From Rivularia sp. T60_A2020_040 (GTDB taxonomy: Bacteria; Cyanobacteriota; Cyanobacteriia; Cyanobacteriales; Nostocaceae), in contig JACYMD010000007.1 in NCBI GenBank assembly GCA_015272215.1, positions 1-64,000 on the forward strand: 64,000 nucleotides of DNA, read 5' to 3'. Positions 1 to 10,245 of this stretch are shown here, piece by piece. The position numbers and the translations under genes are program-made. Within the stretch, counting starts at the first letter, position 1. Each line of letters starts with the position of its first letter. The notes beneath the pieces are model-generated. The model was not told where the DNA came from. It ran no database searches and saw nothing but the letters and a program-made list of their open reading frames with translations.

Positions 1-1460
1 TTATCAGGCTTACTTTTCCTAGAACAAAACTCAGTCTATGACCGTGCAAAGTATAGTATGCATCACCAAACCACTTGAGATATAAACCTTTTAGAGACTA
101 AGCTTATTTTTGATGCTCTACTTAACTCCGTAAAAAATTTCCTGGTTATCATAGCTAAAACAAGCCGATACTTAAGAAGTTGTAAGCTGTATAAAGCTTG
201 GTAGAAACCATGGGTATTATATATGTACCAATATCTAGTTTGCAACCAAGTCATATCAGCCATTTGTGAGTGTTGTTTACAACTCTAAAAGAACCAAGTT
301 GATTCGCAAACAATTGTGAAGAAGTTGTATTCACCTCTTTTTAATTAACTAAAAAATACGGATATCCAGAGAAAAAATACTACAACTTTAAGTGATTCTC
401 CTGAGTTTAAGCTTTAGTTATCTAATCCTCCAAAACAAATTGGTTAATTTTGATAACTCAACAATTCATAAATATTTACGAATTGAAACCATAAATATCA
501 GCCGTCCTAATCGACTTAGGAGAGTGTATTTTACCGAACTAGCCTGTCAATAGGGATTCTATATTCAATAACTTACTACCGAATCTGGAATACATCAAAG
601 ACTGTTTTTCCTAGAGAATAGTAGTTCCTCACACCTTTTAGGAAACTACCGTAACTAATAATAAATTATCGAACATTCTGTCAAGAGTTTATCATATAAA
701 AAAGCAGCTATCATCAAAAAACTACATTATCTTCATGAAAACTTTAAAATAAAGGCAATATTAATTTATGATTAAGATTAGAACTCCATATCAGAAAGTA
801 AGTAACCTACTTCCCTAAATGATTATTCAAATAAAACTATAAAACAATTAACAATAAAATATAGATATATAGATATCCATAAAAAGTTTCTAAATTTAAC
901 AATTCAAGGTAGTTTTTTTTCTTTTTAGCTAGAATAATTATCTAGCAAGTTGCTATATAGTTGACATCTATCAAAAGTAATACAAAAGGTATTTAATAAA
1001 TGACATCTGTCATAAGTAATAGATTTCTAAAGATGATCAAAAATATTTTGTGCCACTGACAAAAATTGGTTTACTTAAATCTTGCACCTTACTCATAAAT
1101 ACTTACCTTTATTAAAGACTAGTAATAAATAAATTTACTTTCTACGAAATATTTATAGTCCATTTAAATGGACTTATGCTTTTAGACTAGGACTTATAGT
1201 CCTAGGCGTATCGGAATGTAGTCGAGTATTTGGATAAATATGAAGTAACATTTATTGTTAACTTATAGATGGTGTAAGATGTGAGTTTATTTATTCTAAT
1301 AAATGGATCAATGACGCAGATATATAGTGAAAAATCCCAGATTCTAGATAATCTTGATTTGAGCAATGCAAGGAGGACTTTCGTAGATTAGGATGATATT
1401 TTTGATATGTAGTTCTTCTACATCTAAAAATAGTAATGTATTGTATAGTATAAGTTTTAT
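1..1460. other. Long AT-rich gene-free region upstream of argS
   Basis: I find no convincing gene here. A 66-codon frame on the minus strand near the left edge has no recognisable features. The region holds a MITE-like repeat (1079-1280), two imperfect direct repeats of about 22 bp at 961-983 and 1000-1022 built around GACATCT-TCA, and small hairpins near 505-521 and 624-650. Base composition is strongly AT-rich. The last 100 bases must carry the argS promoter, but I cannot place it with confidence. Confidence 0.6.
1079..1280. repeat. MITE-like repeat, copy 1 (diverged)
   Basis: The left end reads ATCTTGCACC and the right end GGTGTAAGAT, a 10-base terminal inverted repeat with one mismatch. 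Inside are two hairpins in the order seen in copies 2 and 3: AGTCCATTTAAATGGACT near 1158-1175, and a second one around CTAGGACTTATAGTCCTAG near 1185-1205. This is the most diverged of three copies (others at 16338-16529 and 54002-54194). The element is too short to code for a transposase, so it would have to be mobilised in trans. Mobility is inferred from the structure only. Confidence 0.65.
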
Positions 1461-3221
1461 ATGAACGCTACACAGGAACAACTAAAAGATAAATTAAAGC
1501 AGGCTTTAGGTGAAGCTTTCGGTGATGAATACGCTGATACTGACCCAATGTTAGTTCCTGCGTCAAATCCCAAATTTGGGGATTATCAAGCAAATATGGC
1601 TTTGTCTTTAGCGAAGAAGTTGGGACAAAAGCCCAGAGATATCGCCCATCTTGTAGTTGATCGACTTGATATCTCTGATATGTGCGAAACTCCAGAAATT
1701 GCTGGCCCTGGTTTTATCAATTTACGACTGACTCCATCTTACCTGGAAACTCAGTTAAATTCTATTCAAACTGATGCACGTTTAGGAGTTCCCATTTCTT
1801 CCCATCCTCAGCGGGAAATTGTAGATTTTTCCAGCCCGAATATTGCCAAAGAAATGCACGTGGGACATTTACGTTCTACAATTATTGGTGATGCGATCGC
1901 GAGGGTTTTAGAATTTAGAGGACATGATGTATTGCGGTTGAATCATGTGGGTGATTGGGGTACGCAGTTTGGAATGTTGATTAGTTATCTGCGAGAAGTT
2001 TCACCAGCAGCGTTAACTACTGCAAATGCTTTGGATATTGGAGATTTAGTTAATTTTTACAAGCAAGCCAAAAAACGGTTTGATGAAGATGCAGATTTTC
2101 AAGAAACAGCGCGGCAAGAAGTTGTAAGATTGCAAGCGGGTGCAGAAGATACAATTCACGCTTGGAAGTTACTGTGTGAACAATCGCGTCTTGAATTTCA
2201 AGTAATTTATGATTTATTAGATATCAAAGTAGAGGAAAGAGGAGAATCTTTTTATAATCCTTTATTACCAGCAGTTGTAGACGATTTAGAAAAAGCTGGA
2301 TTGTTGGAAGAAAACCAAGGTGCAAAAGTTGTATTTTTAGAAGGTTTTAAAAATAGAGAAGGTGAACCTTTACCGTTGATTGTACAAAAATCTGATGGTG
2401 GTTATAATTACGCGACGACAGATTTAGCAGCATTACGTTATCGGATAAAAGAAGACAAAGCCAAAAGGTTAATTTATGTTACGGATGCTGGACAAGCGAA
2501 CCACTTTGCGGGTGTTTTTCAAGTAGCAAATCGTGCTAATTGGATTCCTGAAGATGTAGAAATCGTTCACGTACCCTTCGGTTTAGTATTAGGAGAAGAT
2601 GGGAAGAAACTTAAAACTCGTGCTGGTGATACAGTAAGATTGCGGGATTTATTAGATGAAGCTGTTGCTCGCGCTCATGAGGATTTAGAAAGTAGATTAA
2701 ATGAAGTTGAAGCAAGAGCAGAAACAGAAGAATTTATTGCTAATGTAGCCAAAGTGGTGGGAATAAGTGCGGTGAAATATGCTGACTTGAGTCAAAACCG
2801 GACTGGTAATTATAAATTCAGCTTTGACAAAATGCTGGCGCTCAAAGGTAATACTGCACCTTATATGCTTTATGCTTATGCACGGACTCAAAGCATTAGT
2901 CGTAAAGGTAATATTAACTATGAAAAATTAGGTGAAAATGTCAAAATTATCCTCAAAGAAGACGCGGAATTTACTTTAGCAAAACATCTATTGCAATTAG
3001 ATGAAGTGATTACAGAAGTTGAGCAAGAATTGCTTCCCAATCGTTTATGTGAATACCTTTATCAATTGAGTGAAAAGTTCAATCAATTCTTTGAAAATTG
3101 TCCGGTTTTAAAATCGGAAGAACCGATGAGAACATCCCGTTTAGCTTTGTGCGATTTGACAGCGAGAACTTTGAAATTGGGGTTATCTTTGTTGGGAATT
3201 GGTGTTTTGGAGAGGATGTAA
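1461..3221 (+). CDS. argS: Arginyl-tRNA synthetase
   Basis: Class I aminoacyl-tRNA synthetase that charges tRNA-Arg with arginine in the cytoplasm. The 586-residue length is normal for bacterial ArgRS. The N-terminal additional domain covers about residues 1-110. The HIGH-type motif is HVGH at 133-136, after SSPNIAKEM, and the KMSK-equivalent loop is in [12 protein letters not shown] near residue 380. The C-terminal anticodon-binding domain includes [20 protein letters not shown] and ends in the family-typical GIGVLERM. It starts at an ATG after 1.46 kb of non-coding DNA and appears to be a single-gene unit, with mgtE about 300 bp downstream. No disruption is seen. Confidence 0.97.
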   Translation: MNATQEQLKDKLKQALGEAFGDEYADTDPMLVPASNPKFGDYQANMALSLAKKLGQKPRDIAHLVVDRLDISDMCETPEIAGPGFINLRLTPSYLETQLNSIQTDARLGVPISSHPQREIVDFSSPNIAKEMHVGHLRSTIIGDAIARVLEFRGHDVLRLNHVGDWGTQFGMLISYLREVSPAALTTANALDIGDLVNFYKQAKKRFDEDADFQETARQEVVRLQAGAEDTIHAWKLLCEQSRLEFQVIYDLLDIKVEERGESFYNPLLPAVVDDLEKAGLLEENQGAKVVFLEGFKNREGEPLPLIVQKSDGGYNYATTDLAALRYRIKEDKAKRLIYVTDAGQANHFAGVFQVANRANWIPEDVEIVHVPFGLVLGEDGKKLKTRAGDTVRLRDLLDEAVARAHEDLESRLNEVEARAETEEFIANVAKVVGISAVKYADLSQNRTGNYKFSFDKMLALKGNTAPYMLYAYARTQSISRKGNINYEKLGENVKIILKEDAEFTLAKHLLQLDEVITEVEQELLPNRLCEYLYQLSEKFNQFFENCPVLKSEEPMRTSRLALCDLTARTLKLGLSLLGIGVLERM

Positions 3222-3528
3222 TAACACTCTTCTTCGCGTACCTTTGCGCTTACTTCGCGTACCTTTGCGTTACAGTACGATATATTATTTTTTTAACGCA
3301 GAGGAACGCTGAGGTTCTCGCAAAGGTTTGCAGAGGGTTTATTGTTATTTGCGATTCGATAAGTAACTCATTCAAATTAAGTCTAAAGGATGAATAAAAC
3401 AAGTTCAATCAGTTATGAATATCAATCATCAGAATGAAAATTAACCGATTTGACGTTTTTGACTACCAATTTCCCATAAACTATGATTAAGTATTCATGA
3501 TTAAATTAACTTAAGGAGATAGCCGAAT
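3222..3528. repeat. Intergenic region with CTTTGCG/CTCTGCG repeat copies
   Basis: Between argS and mgtE lie two tandem copies of a CTTCGCGTACCTTTGCG-type unit (about 3231-3268), then a partly inverted AACGCAGAGGAACGCTGAGG segment (3296-3315). Related pieces occur near 43053, 54204 and 59881, so this is a dispersed intergenic repeat. A clear Shine-Dalgarno AAGGAG lies at 3513-3518, 10 bases before the mgtE GTG codon. Confidence 0.6.
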
Positions 3529-4929
3529 GTGACCGAAATGAACAATGTAGCTTCTGTCATCCAAGAATCCTCGCGTCGGGAATTGCGGGATTTAGTACGA
3601 ACTCAATTGCAAATGCTGCTCGAACAAGGTGACTTGCAGGGTGCAAAAGCAATTCTCGTACCAGTGCAACCTGCGGATATAGCAGAAGTAATTGAAGGTT
3701 TACCCGAAACTATGCACGCTTTGGTATTTCGCTTACTTTCTAAGGATGAAGCGATTGAGGTTTACGAATATCTCGATTATAGTGTCCAGGAAAAATTGCT
3801 TGAGGAATTTCGTTCTCAAGAAGTGCTTGACATTGTTGATAAAATGTGACCAGATGACCGTGCTAGGTTATTTGATGAATTACCAGCAAAAGTTGTAAAT
3901 CGCCTCTTAGAACAGCTTAGCCCGGCTCAAAAAGAAGCAACTGCTCAACTTTTGGGTTATGAATCCGGTACTGCTGGAAGAATCATGACTCCTCAAGTCA
4001 TCTTGCTCAAGGAAAATTTTACTGTAGCGCAAGCTTTAGAGCGGATTCGCCGTCAAGCCAACGCTAGCGAGATGATTTATTATCTTTATGTTACCGATGA
4101 TGCTAGGCGTTTAAGCGGGATTGTTTCCTTGCGTCAATTGGTTACAGCTCAGACAGAACAAAAAATCAGTGAAATTATCAGTCACGATCCAATATATGTT
4201 TATACTGATACCGACCAAGAAGAGGTTGCTAGAGTTATCCAAAAGTATGATTTTCTCGCCGTACCTGTAGTAGATAGAGAACAGCGTTTAGTCGGTATTG
4301 TCACCGTTGATGATGTGATAGATATTATTCAGGAAGAAACCACTGAAGATATTTATGCTCTTGGTGGTGGCGTACAATCGAGTGGTGATAACTATTTTCA
4401 AACAGATTTATTTACCGTTGCTCGTAAACGTGTTGTTTGGTTATTAGTGTTGCTGATTACTAATACCGTAACCGGAACAATTATTAAATCACAAGAAGAT
4501 ATTTTACAAAAAGTTGTCACCTTAGCGGCTTTCATTCCCTTACTTACGGGTACTGGAGGAAACGTCGGCGCTCAATCTTCTACTGTGGTAATTCGCGGGA
4601 TGAATACCGATGAAATCCGCTCTCTCGGCACAGTTCAAGTTGTTGTTAGAGAAGCTATGGCTGGTGCAATATTGGGCATAACACTAGGAACAATTGCTAC
4701 CCTTTGGGCTTTTCTATTGCAAGGTAACTTACAAGTTGCGATCGCAGTTGGTACTAGTTTGGTTGCGATTTCGATTTTAGCTTCTATTTCCGGTTCTGCA
4801 TTACCGTTTTTATTCCGCTTCATGAAATTAGATCCAGCGTTGATGTCTGCACCATTTATTACAACAGCTGTGGATGTCGCTGGTGTTTTAATTTATTTTG
4901 GTTTAGCAAGGTTTATTCTCAAATTGTGA
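3529..4929 (+). pseudogene. mgtE: Magnesium transporter MgtE, interrupted by an in-frame TGA
   Basis: MgtE forms a homodimeric Mg2+ channel in the inner membrane, gated by cytoplasmic N and CBS domains. The frame opens with GTG at 3529 (AAGGAG 10 bases upstream) and reads the N domain for 106 codons. It then meets TGA at 3847-3849 and continues in the same frame, without a gap, through PDDRARLFDELPAKVV, a CBS pair (MTPQVILLKENFTVAQAL onward) and about five membrane segments to 4929. In related proteins I recall a Ser before PDDRARLF, so a single-base TCA-to-TGA change explains the stop. No other damage is visible, so the mutation is recent, a sequence error, or read through. Without readthrough, the first CBS/TM methionine (3952) has no evident ribosome-binding site. 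Confidence 0.88.
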
Positions 4930-5027
4930 TTGCCAAGTTATAATCGTTTAATACCTTTCAATTTAGTTTGCTATTTAAATAGAATATTTCTCAATAATCA
5001 GCTTGATCTGTTGGGGAAAATCAAGAA

Positions 5028-5100
5028 TTGGGGGATTCTCCCCCAAGCCCCCAATTGGGTGACGGCTGCGTCCCCCAAACCCCCTCCAGAGGGGTTGATT
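5028..5100. repeat. C/G-rich hairpin repeat after mgtE
   Basis: A 7-bp perfect stem TTGGGGG/CCCCCAA (5028-5034 and 5040-5046) is followed by runs of CCCCCAA and CCCCTCCAGAGGGG (5081-5094). It lies 100 bases after the mgtE stop and could end that transcript, although no long T-tract follows. The style matches CCCCCAA-rich dispersed repeats of filamentous cyanobacteria. Confidence 0.5.
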
Positions 5101-5151
5101 TGTTTTTTGCTGGAATTTTGGCATATTAGATTTTATTCCCTACTCCCTAGT

Positions 5152-5409
5152 TTACAAATCCGCTGGAGTATCGGGAGCAACAATTTCCCCAGTACCGATA
5201 TTTAACATCATATCTTGGTCGGTAATCAGTTCATTGAGTTCGGTGACTTGTAAATTCATTTCTTCACAAGCTTGACGTAATTCTCGCGCAAATGTATTTA
5301 AATCATCACCATAACCACATTGAAAAGCAGCAGTTTCTATTCCTTGTTTAGCATTTGCTTTCGCGCAATCAACCAAATCGGTACCTTTTAATGGTGTAGA
5401 AGATGCCAT
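5152..5409 (-). CDS. Small conserved-type hypothetical protein
   Basis: Encodes 85 residues from the ATG at 5409 (MASSTPLKGTDLVDCAKANA...). A start 11 codons further upstream is possible but less likely, because those codons show no protein-like pattern. The product is acidic, soluble and mostly helical, with two cysteines (DCAKAN and QCGYGDD), no signal peptide and no membrane segment. I believe similar short proteins occur in other cyanobacteria but know no named domain or function. It faces mgtE convergently and is separated from the ligase gene by about 300 bp, so context gives no functional hint. Confidence 0.7.
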   Translation of the reverse strand: MASSTPLKGTDLVDCAKANAKQGIETAAFQCGYGDDLNTFARELRQACEEMNLQVTELNELITDQDMMLNIGTGEIVAPDTPADL

Positions 5410-5704
5410 ATTTAATATTTGTAATTTCGTGTGGGTTAACAATAATTATTGTAATTTTAACAGCAATTGTAGATATACTCATCTCTCTAATGGTTGAAGA
5501 TTTTTTGATTCTTCAGGAATAGATTTAAATATTAATTGGGAATAAAAATTAAATTAAAGGTTTTTTATCCTTAGTTACAAATTATGTATGAATTATTAGA
5601 TTGCATCCTAATGACGCTGCGTTAGGTAAGTTTTAACTGATAATTGATCAATGATAGATGAACAATCAAACCAACTCTCTGGATAATAATTAATAATTAA
5701 TGCA

Positions 5705-7306
5705 ATGTTTCACATATCTGATTTAGAACAACTGGAAAAATTTCGTTATCTTCAATCAGGTTTACGAGAGCGCTGGGAATCGGTAGAAGGAGATGAAAGT
5801 AGTACAAGTGATGTTGATATTCTGGTGATTCCTTCTCTTAGTCTTGATCAACGAGAATTAAAGAAGATCGAAGGTTACGAACATTATGAAGAACGATTGC
5901 TATTTTCTTTAATTCGCTTGTGGAATCCTCGTAATCGATTAATTTATGTCACATCAGTACCCTTACATCCGAGTATTATCGATTATTATTTACAACTTTT
6001 ACCGGGAATTCCCTTTTCTCACGCTCGCAATCGCTTGTTATTGCTTTCTACTTACGATTCTTCTCTCAAACCTCTGAGTCAAAAGATTTTAGAACGTCCC
6101 CGGTTATTACAGCATATTCGTCGCGCTCTGAGAATAGACAAAGCGTTCATGACGTGCTATAATTCAACAGATTTTGAAGCAGAATTATCTTTGAAATTGG
6201 GAGTACCTTTATATGCGGCGGCTCCCGATTTGCAGATTTGGGGAACAAAGAGCGGTTCCAGACAAATTTTTGCCGAAGCTGGAATTCCTCATCCAGATGG
6301 TAGTGAACTGATGTGGAATGTTTCCGATTTAGCAGAAGCAGCAGCTCAATTGTGGGAACGTCAACCCACATTACAAAGAATGGTAGTAAAGCTCAATGAA
6401 GGAATTTCTGGAGAAGGAAACGCCCTGTTAGATTTAAGACCAATTCCTGAAGTTGCACCAGATAAAGCTTCTCATCAACAACGGGTAATGGCGATCGCCA
6501 ATAATTTTGTTAACATGAGTTTTCAAGCCAAACAAGAGACTTGGGAAACATTTTCTAAACGTATCACTGAATTAGGAGCGATTGTAGAGGCTTTTGTGGA
6601 AGGTGAGATTAAACTTTCACCAAGCGTTCAAGGGCGTATCACTCCCACGGGAGAAGTATCCGTACTTTCTACTCATGACCAAATTTTAGGAGGGCCCGAC
6701 GGTCAAATTTATCTGGGTTGTAAATTCCCCGCTGCGGAAGCTTACCGATTACAGTTACAGCAATTAGGTTTACAAATTGGTCGTAAGTTAGCAGAAAAAG
6801 GTGCATTAGAAAGATATGGTGTAGATTTTATAGTTGTCAAGCAAGATGATGGAACATGGGACATTCAAGCAATTGAAATTAATTTGCGAAAAGGCGGTAC
6901 TACCCATCCTTTTATGACCTTGAAATTACTGACAAATGGTCGCTACGAACTTTCTACAGGTTTATTTTATTCCCAGCAAGGACGACCAAAATATTATATT
7001 GCTACCGATAATCTGCAAAAAGACCGTTATCGGGGACTTTTACCCAACGATTTGATGGATATCATCGCTCACCACAGATTGCATTTCGACACCGGAACCG
7101 AAACAGGTACAGTATTCCATTTAATGGGTTCTCTATCGGAATTTGGTAAATTAGGATTAACCAGCATCGGAGATTCTCCCCAACAAGCAGAAGAAATTTA
7201 TAACAAAGTAGTCAAAGTCCTTGATGAAGAAACTCCAAGCAATGAAAATGATTTTTCGTTACTATCAAAACAAACTTTTCCTATTTCTTGGGAAGGATGT
7301 AGTTAA
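5705..7306 (+). CDS. ATP-grasp carboxylate-amine ligase, PGM1-related
   Basis: A 533-residue soluble protein resembling the cyanobacterial 'peptide ligase PGM1-related' family. PGM1 is the ATP-grasp ligase of pheganomycin synthesis, which joins a peptide to an amino-acid-like unit. The N-terminal third (about 1-180) is family-specific. The ATP-grasp region starts near LQIWGTKSGSRQIFAEAGIP, where the GTKSGSR/FAEAGIP pattern is the usual entry. It continues through VVKLNEGISGEGN (ATP-binding Lys and Gly-rich loop), VEAFVEGEIKLSPSVQ, and a Mg-binding end IQAIEINLRKGGTTHPF. No precursor-peptide gene or other biosynthetic gene is adjacent, so the substrate is unknown. The gene starts at ATG and stands alone. 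Confidence 0.8.
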   Translation: MFHISDLEQLEKFRYLQSGLRERWESVEGDESSTSDVDILVIPSLSLDQRELKKIEGYEHYEERLLFSLIRLWNPRNRLIYVTSVPLHPSIIDYYLQLLPGIPFSHARNRLLLLSTYDSSLKPLSQKILERPRLLQHIRRALRIDKAFMTCYNSTDFEAELSLKLGVPLYAAAPDLQIWGTKSGSRQIFAEAGIPHPDGSELMWNVSDLAEAAAQLWERQPTLQRMVVKLNEGISGEGNALLDLRPIPEVAPDKASHQQRVMAIANNFVNMSFQAKQETWETFSKRITELGAIVEAFVEGEIKLSPSVQGRITPTGEVSVLSTHDQILGGPDGQIYLGCKFPAAEAYRLQLQQLGLQIGRKLAEKGALERYGVDFIVVKQDDGTWDIQAIEINLRKGGTTHPFMTLKLLTNGRYELSTGLFYSQQGRPKYYIATDNLQKDRYRGLLPNDLMDIIAHHRLHFDTGTETGTVFHLMGSLSEFGKLGLTSIGDSPQQAEEIYNKVVKVLDEETPSNENDFSLLSKQTFPISWEGCS

Positions 7307-7471
7307 GAATTTTGGATACATTCGCTTCGCTCAGTACAAGCTTTAAATTTTGGATTTTGGATTAAAAGTTAGGAGTTAGGAATTAAGAGTTAGGAGTTAT
7401 TAGTTTAAATTTCCCCCCATCCCCTTGTCCCCCCATCCCCTTGTCACCCCATCCCCCAATTCCCAATTCCC

Positions 7472-9205
7472 GTGTCTCAACCTAATTTAAATGCGATTCA
7501 CTGCGTAAATCCGAATTGTTCCCGCCCTTATCCCCAACCGTGGGGAAACAAATTTTGCTTGAGTTGTGGTGCAAAATTACAACTTGAAAATAGATTTATT
7601 CCGCTTGAACGCTTGGGTTCTGGGGGTTTTGCTCGCATTTATACGGTTTGGGATATTGAGACACAAACAGAAAAAGTATTGAAAGTTCTAGTAGAAACTT
7701 CAACCAAAGCGCTGGAATTATTTGCTCAAGAAGCAGAGGTTTTACAACGCTTAAAGCATCCCGGTACTCCTCAAGTTGAAGATAATGGGTATTTCTTCCA
7801 TAATCTCTCAAGTTCTACGACTGACTTGGATTTACCTTGTTTGATTATGGAAAAAATTAATGGTCAAACTTTGGAGGAAGTTCCTTATTTGTATCCCCAA
7901 GGTTGTCCTCAAGAATTGGTATTAGACTGGTTGAAGCAAGCGGTGGATATTTTGCGACATCTCCACGAACACATGATTATTCACCGTGACATCAAGCCTT
8001 CTAACTTGATGCTGCGTAATCCCTCTCCCCATCTTAAAGGCGCTCAATTAGTGTTAATTGACTTTGGTGGTGCAAAACACTTTAGCGTTGCTGCTGCTCA
8101 TCGTCAATCGGGTTCTACTAGATTATTTTCTACTGGTTATAGTCCACCAGAACAAGTCACCGGACGTAATGTCGGGCCAACGGCGGATTTTTACGCTCTT
8201 GGCAGAACAATGATTGAATTGCTTACGGGTAAAAATCCTCAAGATTTGGAAGATCCAATGACAGGAACATTGCGCTGGCGAGAAGCATTAAAATTTTCAG
8301 CAAATGGTACTAATGTCAACCCCCTGTTGGTAGATTTACTCGACGACATGGCACAAGAAGAAGTGCGAGCGCGTCCCGAAAATGCGGTAATCATTCAAAA
8401 ACGTTTGCAGCAAATAATTAAATCTACTAAATCAACATCATATTTACCAGCAAGTCAGCGAAAAGGGATTTTTAAGGAAATCAAGGAATTTGTCGAACAA
8501 TTTACGATTGGAATAACCGAAGGTGTAGGTAAAAGTAGTGTTTTTACATTCAAGATAATTATAGGAATAATTCGCGGTTGTTTTGAAACTTTATGGACAA
8601 TGATTCTTGTAAGTATTGGAGCTTGTGTCGGTACAATTGCCGGTTTTTTTCTGGCATTCGGGACAATTTTAGGCGATAAAATCGGCGAAGTTGTGACTAA
8701 CCTATTATTTGCTTTTACCTCTAATCCCCAACCAGTAGTAGGTTCAGAAATAGTTTTATTTGCATTATCCGGTTTGGGAACCGCTTGGGGAATAACCTTA
8801 GCCGGAGGATTCGAGCAAAAGCGGCGATTTTTAATTGCGTCATTAATGGGAATAATCGGCTATAGCGGAGGCTGGTTTATTTTACAATTAATTACACCAC
8901 AACAAGCATCCGCATGGGTGGGAATGATATTATTTGCGATGTCGATGCTGACTCTGGGTTTAGGACTTCGTTCCCATCAAATCATCCATGCCATCATGAC
9001 AGCATTGGGTACGGCAATTATTTTTGCAGGCTTAATCAAATTAGGTTTATCACCAACTATATTAAATGGATCGACTCCCTTCAACCTATCACAACTGTGG
9101 CTAAAAATAGCCTTTTTCTGTGCGTTAGGTATCTTCATGAGTTTTTGGTTAGGGATAAGCAATTATTTAATCGTTCCCACATTACGTCTTTTAGGTTGGA
9201 GATAG
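7472..9205 (+). CDS. Ser/Thr protein kinase with N-terminal zinc ribbon and C-terminal membrane domain
   Basis: Hanks-type kinase of 577 residues. Residues 11-32 hold a four-cysteine zinc ribbon (C11, C16, C29, C32). The kinase core follows: Gly-rich loop LGSGGFARIY, a VAIK-equivalent Lys in KVLKVL, catalytic loop HRDIKPSN near 171-178, metal-binding DFGG, and a P+1 region GYSPPEQ. After the kinase, about residues 330-577 contain five or six hydrophobic segments rich in glycine, so the kinase domain is probably tethered on the cytoplasmic face. Start is GTG; the upstream 150 bp is low-complexity CCCCATCCC repeat, so an upstream start is unlikely. Substrate and signal are unknown, and there is no partner phosphatase nearby. 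Confidence 0.9.
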   Translation: MSQPNLNAIHCVNPNCSRPYPQPWGNKFCLSCGAKLQLENRFIPLERLGSGGFARIYTVWDIETQTEKVLKVLVETSTKALELFAQEAEVLQRLKHPGTPQVEDNGYFFHNLSSSTTDLDLPCLIMEKINGQTLEEVPYLYPQGCPQELVLDWLKQAVDILRHLHEHMIIHRDIKPSNLMLRNPSPHLKGAQLVLIDFGGAKHFSVAAAHRQSGSTRLFSTGYSPPEQVTGRNVGPTADFYALGRTMIELLTGKNPQDLEDPMTGTLRWREALKFSANGTNVNPLLVDLLDDMAQEEVRARPENAVIIQKRLQQIIKSTKSTSYLPASQRKGIFKEIKEFVEQFTIGITEGVGKSSVFTFKIIIGIIRGCFETLWTMILVSIGACVGTIAGFFLAFGTILGDKIGEVVTNLLFAFTSNPQPVVGSEIVLFALSGLGTAWGITLAGGFEQKRRFLIASLMGIIGYSGGWFILQLITPQQASAWVGMILFAMSMLTLGLGLRSHQIIHAIMTALGTAIIFAGLIKLGLSPTILNGSTPFNLSQLWLKIAFFCALGIFMSFWLGISNYLIVPTLRLLGWR

Positions 9206-9581
9206 GCAGTTGACAGTGGACAGTTGACAGTTGACAGTGGACAGTTAATTTCTCCCCATCACCCCATCTTCCCATTACCAAATTACCCATTCCCCATTAC
9301 CAATTACCAATTACCAAAAAAAGTGAATCCCTCCGCCACCATATAAACTGGGCTAGAGGGATTCGATAATTCGTAGACTATAGAGCTTTCGGTATATTTT
9401 TCGATGAGACTATTCTAAGACCTGTATGTGAGATTGAGTAGTTCAAATCTTACAATTTACAAATTTTTTATACTTTTTTTATATATTCTTCATACTTATT
9501 ATATAATTATCAGTTTCTATATGTAAGTATAGCAGTACATAATTGTTTAAAACCATTATCAAATAAGTTTCTCTAAAGAAT
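9206..9581. repeat. Heptamer STRR, hairpin and AT-rich spacer
   Basis: Directly after the kinase stop lies a heptameric tandem repeat (CAGTTGA/CAGTGGA, about 9208-9246), followed by CCCATTACC-type repeats to 9318. A long-range inverted repeat GAATCCCTC ... GAGGGATTC (about 9325-9363, loop ~21) follows and may form a terminator-like stem. The rest, to the pentapeptide gene, is AT-rich with no coding signal. Confidence 0.6.
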
Positions 9582-10145
9582 ATGAAATTAGAAATTGTAG
9601 CTAGTTTTACCTTGTTAACTTGTTTGGGATTTATGCAGCAGGTAAAAGCGTTTAATCCGCAAGATATAGAACTATTTAAAGCCACTGGTGCTTGTCCGAG
9701 ATGTGATTTAAGTGGTGCTAATTTATCACAAGCCAATTTGTCAACAGTAAATTTACGCGATGCAAACTTAAAAGGGGCAAATTTAACAGGTACAAATCTC
9801 ACAAATGCTGATTTAACGGGTGCTGACTTAGAAAATGCGGTGATGAACAATGCTAATCTTGCCAACGCTTCTTTAGTTGGTGCTAATCTTAGATCGGCTT
9901 CTATGGAAAATGCTAATTTATCTTTTGCGGCTTTAATGAGTGCTAATTTATCAGCAGCTAACTTAAATGGAGCAAAGTTATTTTTAACTAATTTTCGAGG
10001 AGCAAATTTCCGCTTAACTACTATGGCTAATGGTGTAGTTACATCTGATAAACCTTATTGGTGGTCATTACAATCTGAAAGTTTTAAGGATTGTAATGAG
10101 TTTAAATCGGAAAATCTTCGGGGTACAACTTGTTATAATGAATAA
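9582..10145 (+). CDS. Exported pentapeptide-repeat protein
   Basis: 187 residues beginning with a signal peptide (MKLEIVASFTLLTCLGF, likely cleavage after QVKA, near residue 23). The mature part starts with a CPRC pair (residues 38-41), followed by about 20 tandem A(N/D)LxX pentapeptides from LSGANLSQANL to about residue 145. These should fold as a right-handed quadrilateral beta-helix. The C-terminal 40 residues are non-repetitive, with two cysteines (KDCNEF, GTTCYNE) that may form disulfides with the CPRC pair in the periplasm or thylakoid lumen. Molecular function is unknown; such proteins are abundant in cyanobacteria. Single-gene unit. Confidence 0.88.
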   Translation: MKLEIVASFTLLTCLGFMQQVKAFNPQDIELFKATGACPRCDLSGANLSQANLSTVNLRDANLKGANLTGTNLTNADLTGADLENAVMNNANLANASLVGANLRSASMENANLSFAALMSANLSAANLNGAKLFLTNFRGANFRLTTMANGVVTSDKPYWWSLQSESFKDCNEFKSENLRGTTCYNE

Positions 10146-10245
10146 ATTAATTTGGTCATATTAAGTAATTAATAGTTAATAGCTTAGTTAATAGTTTAGT
10201 TAATAGTGAGCTAGTGGTTTATTGCTCGATGAACTACTTTTAAAA

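Noticed and set aside
63-263. 66-codon minus-strand frame at the left edge
   Set aside because: Composition is like the surrounding AT-rich DNA; no ribosome-binding site, domain or recognisable homology.
3847-3849. Selenocysteine at the mgtE TGA
   Set aside because: No SECIS-like stem-loop follows directly, and the expected residue is Ser; nonsense mutation or error is simpler.
4635-4823. Antisense open frame inside mgtE, and many similar ones opposite or inside known genes
   Set aside because: They are shadows of the strongly coding frame on the other strand with no independent start signal or family match.
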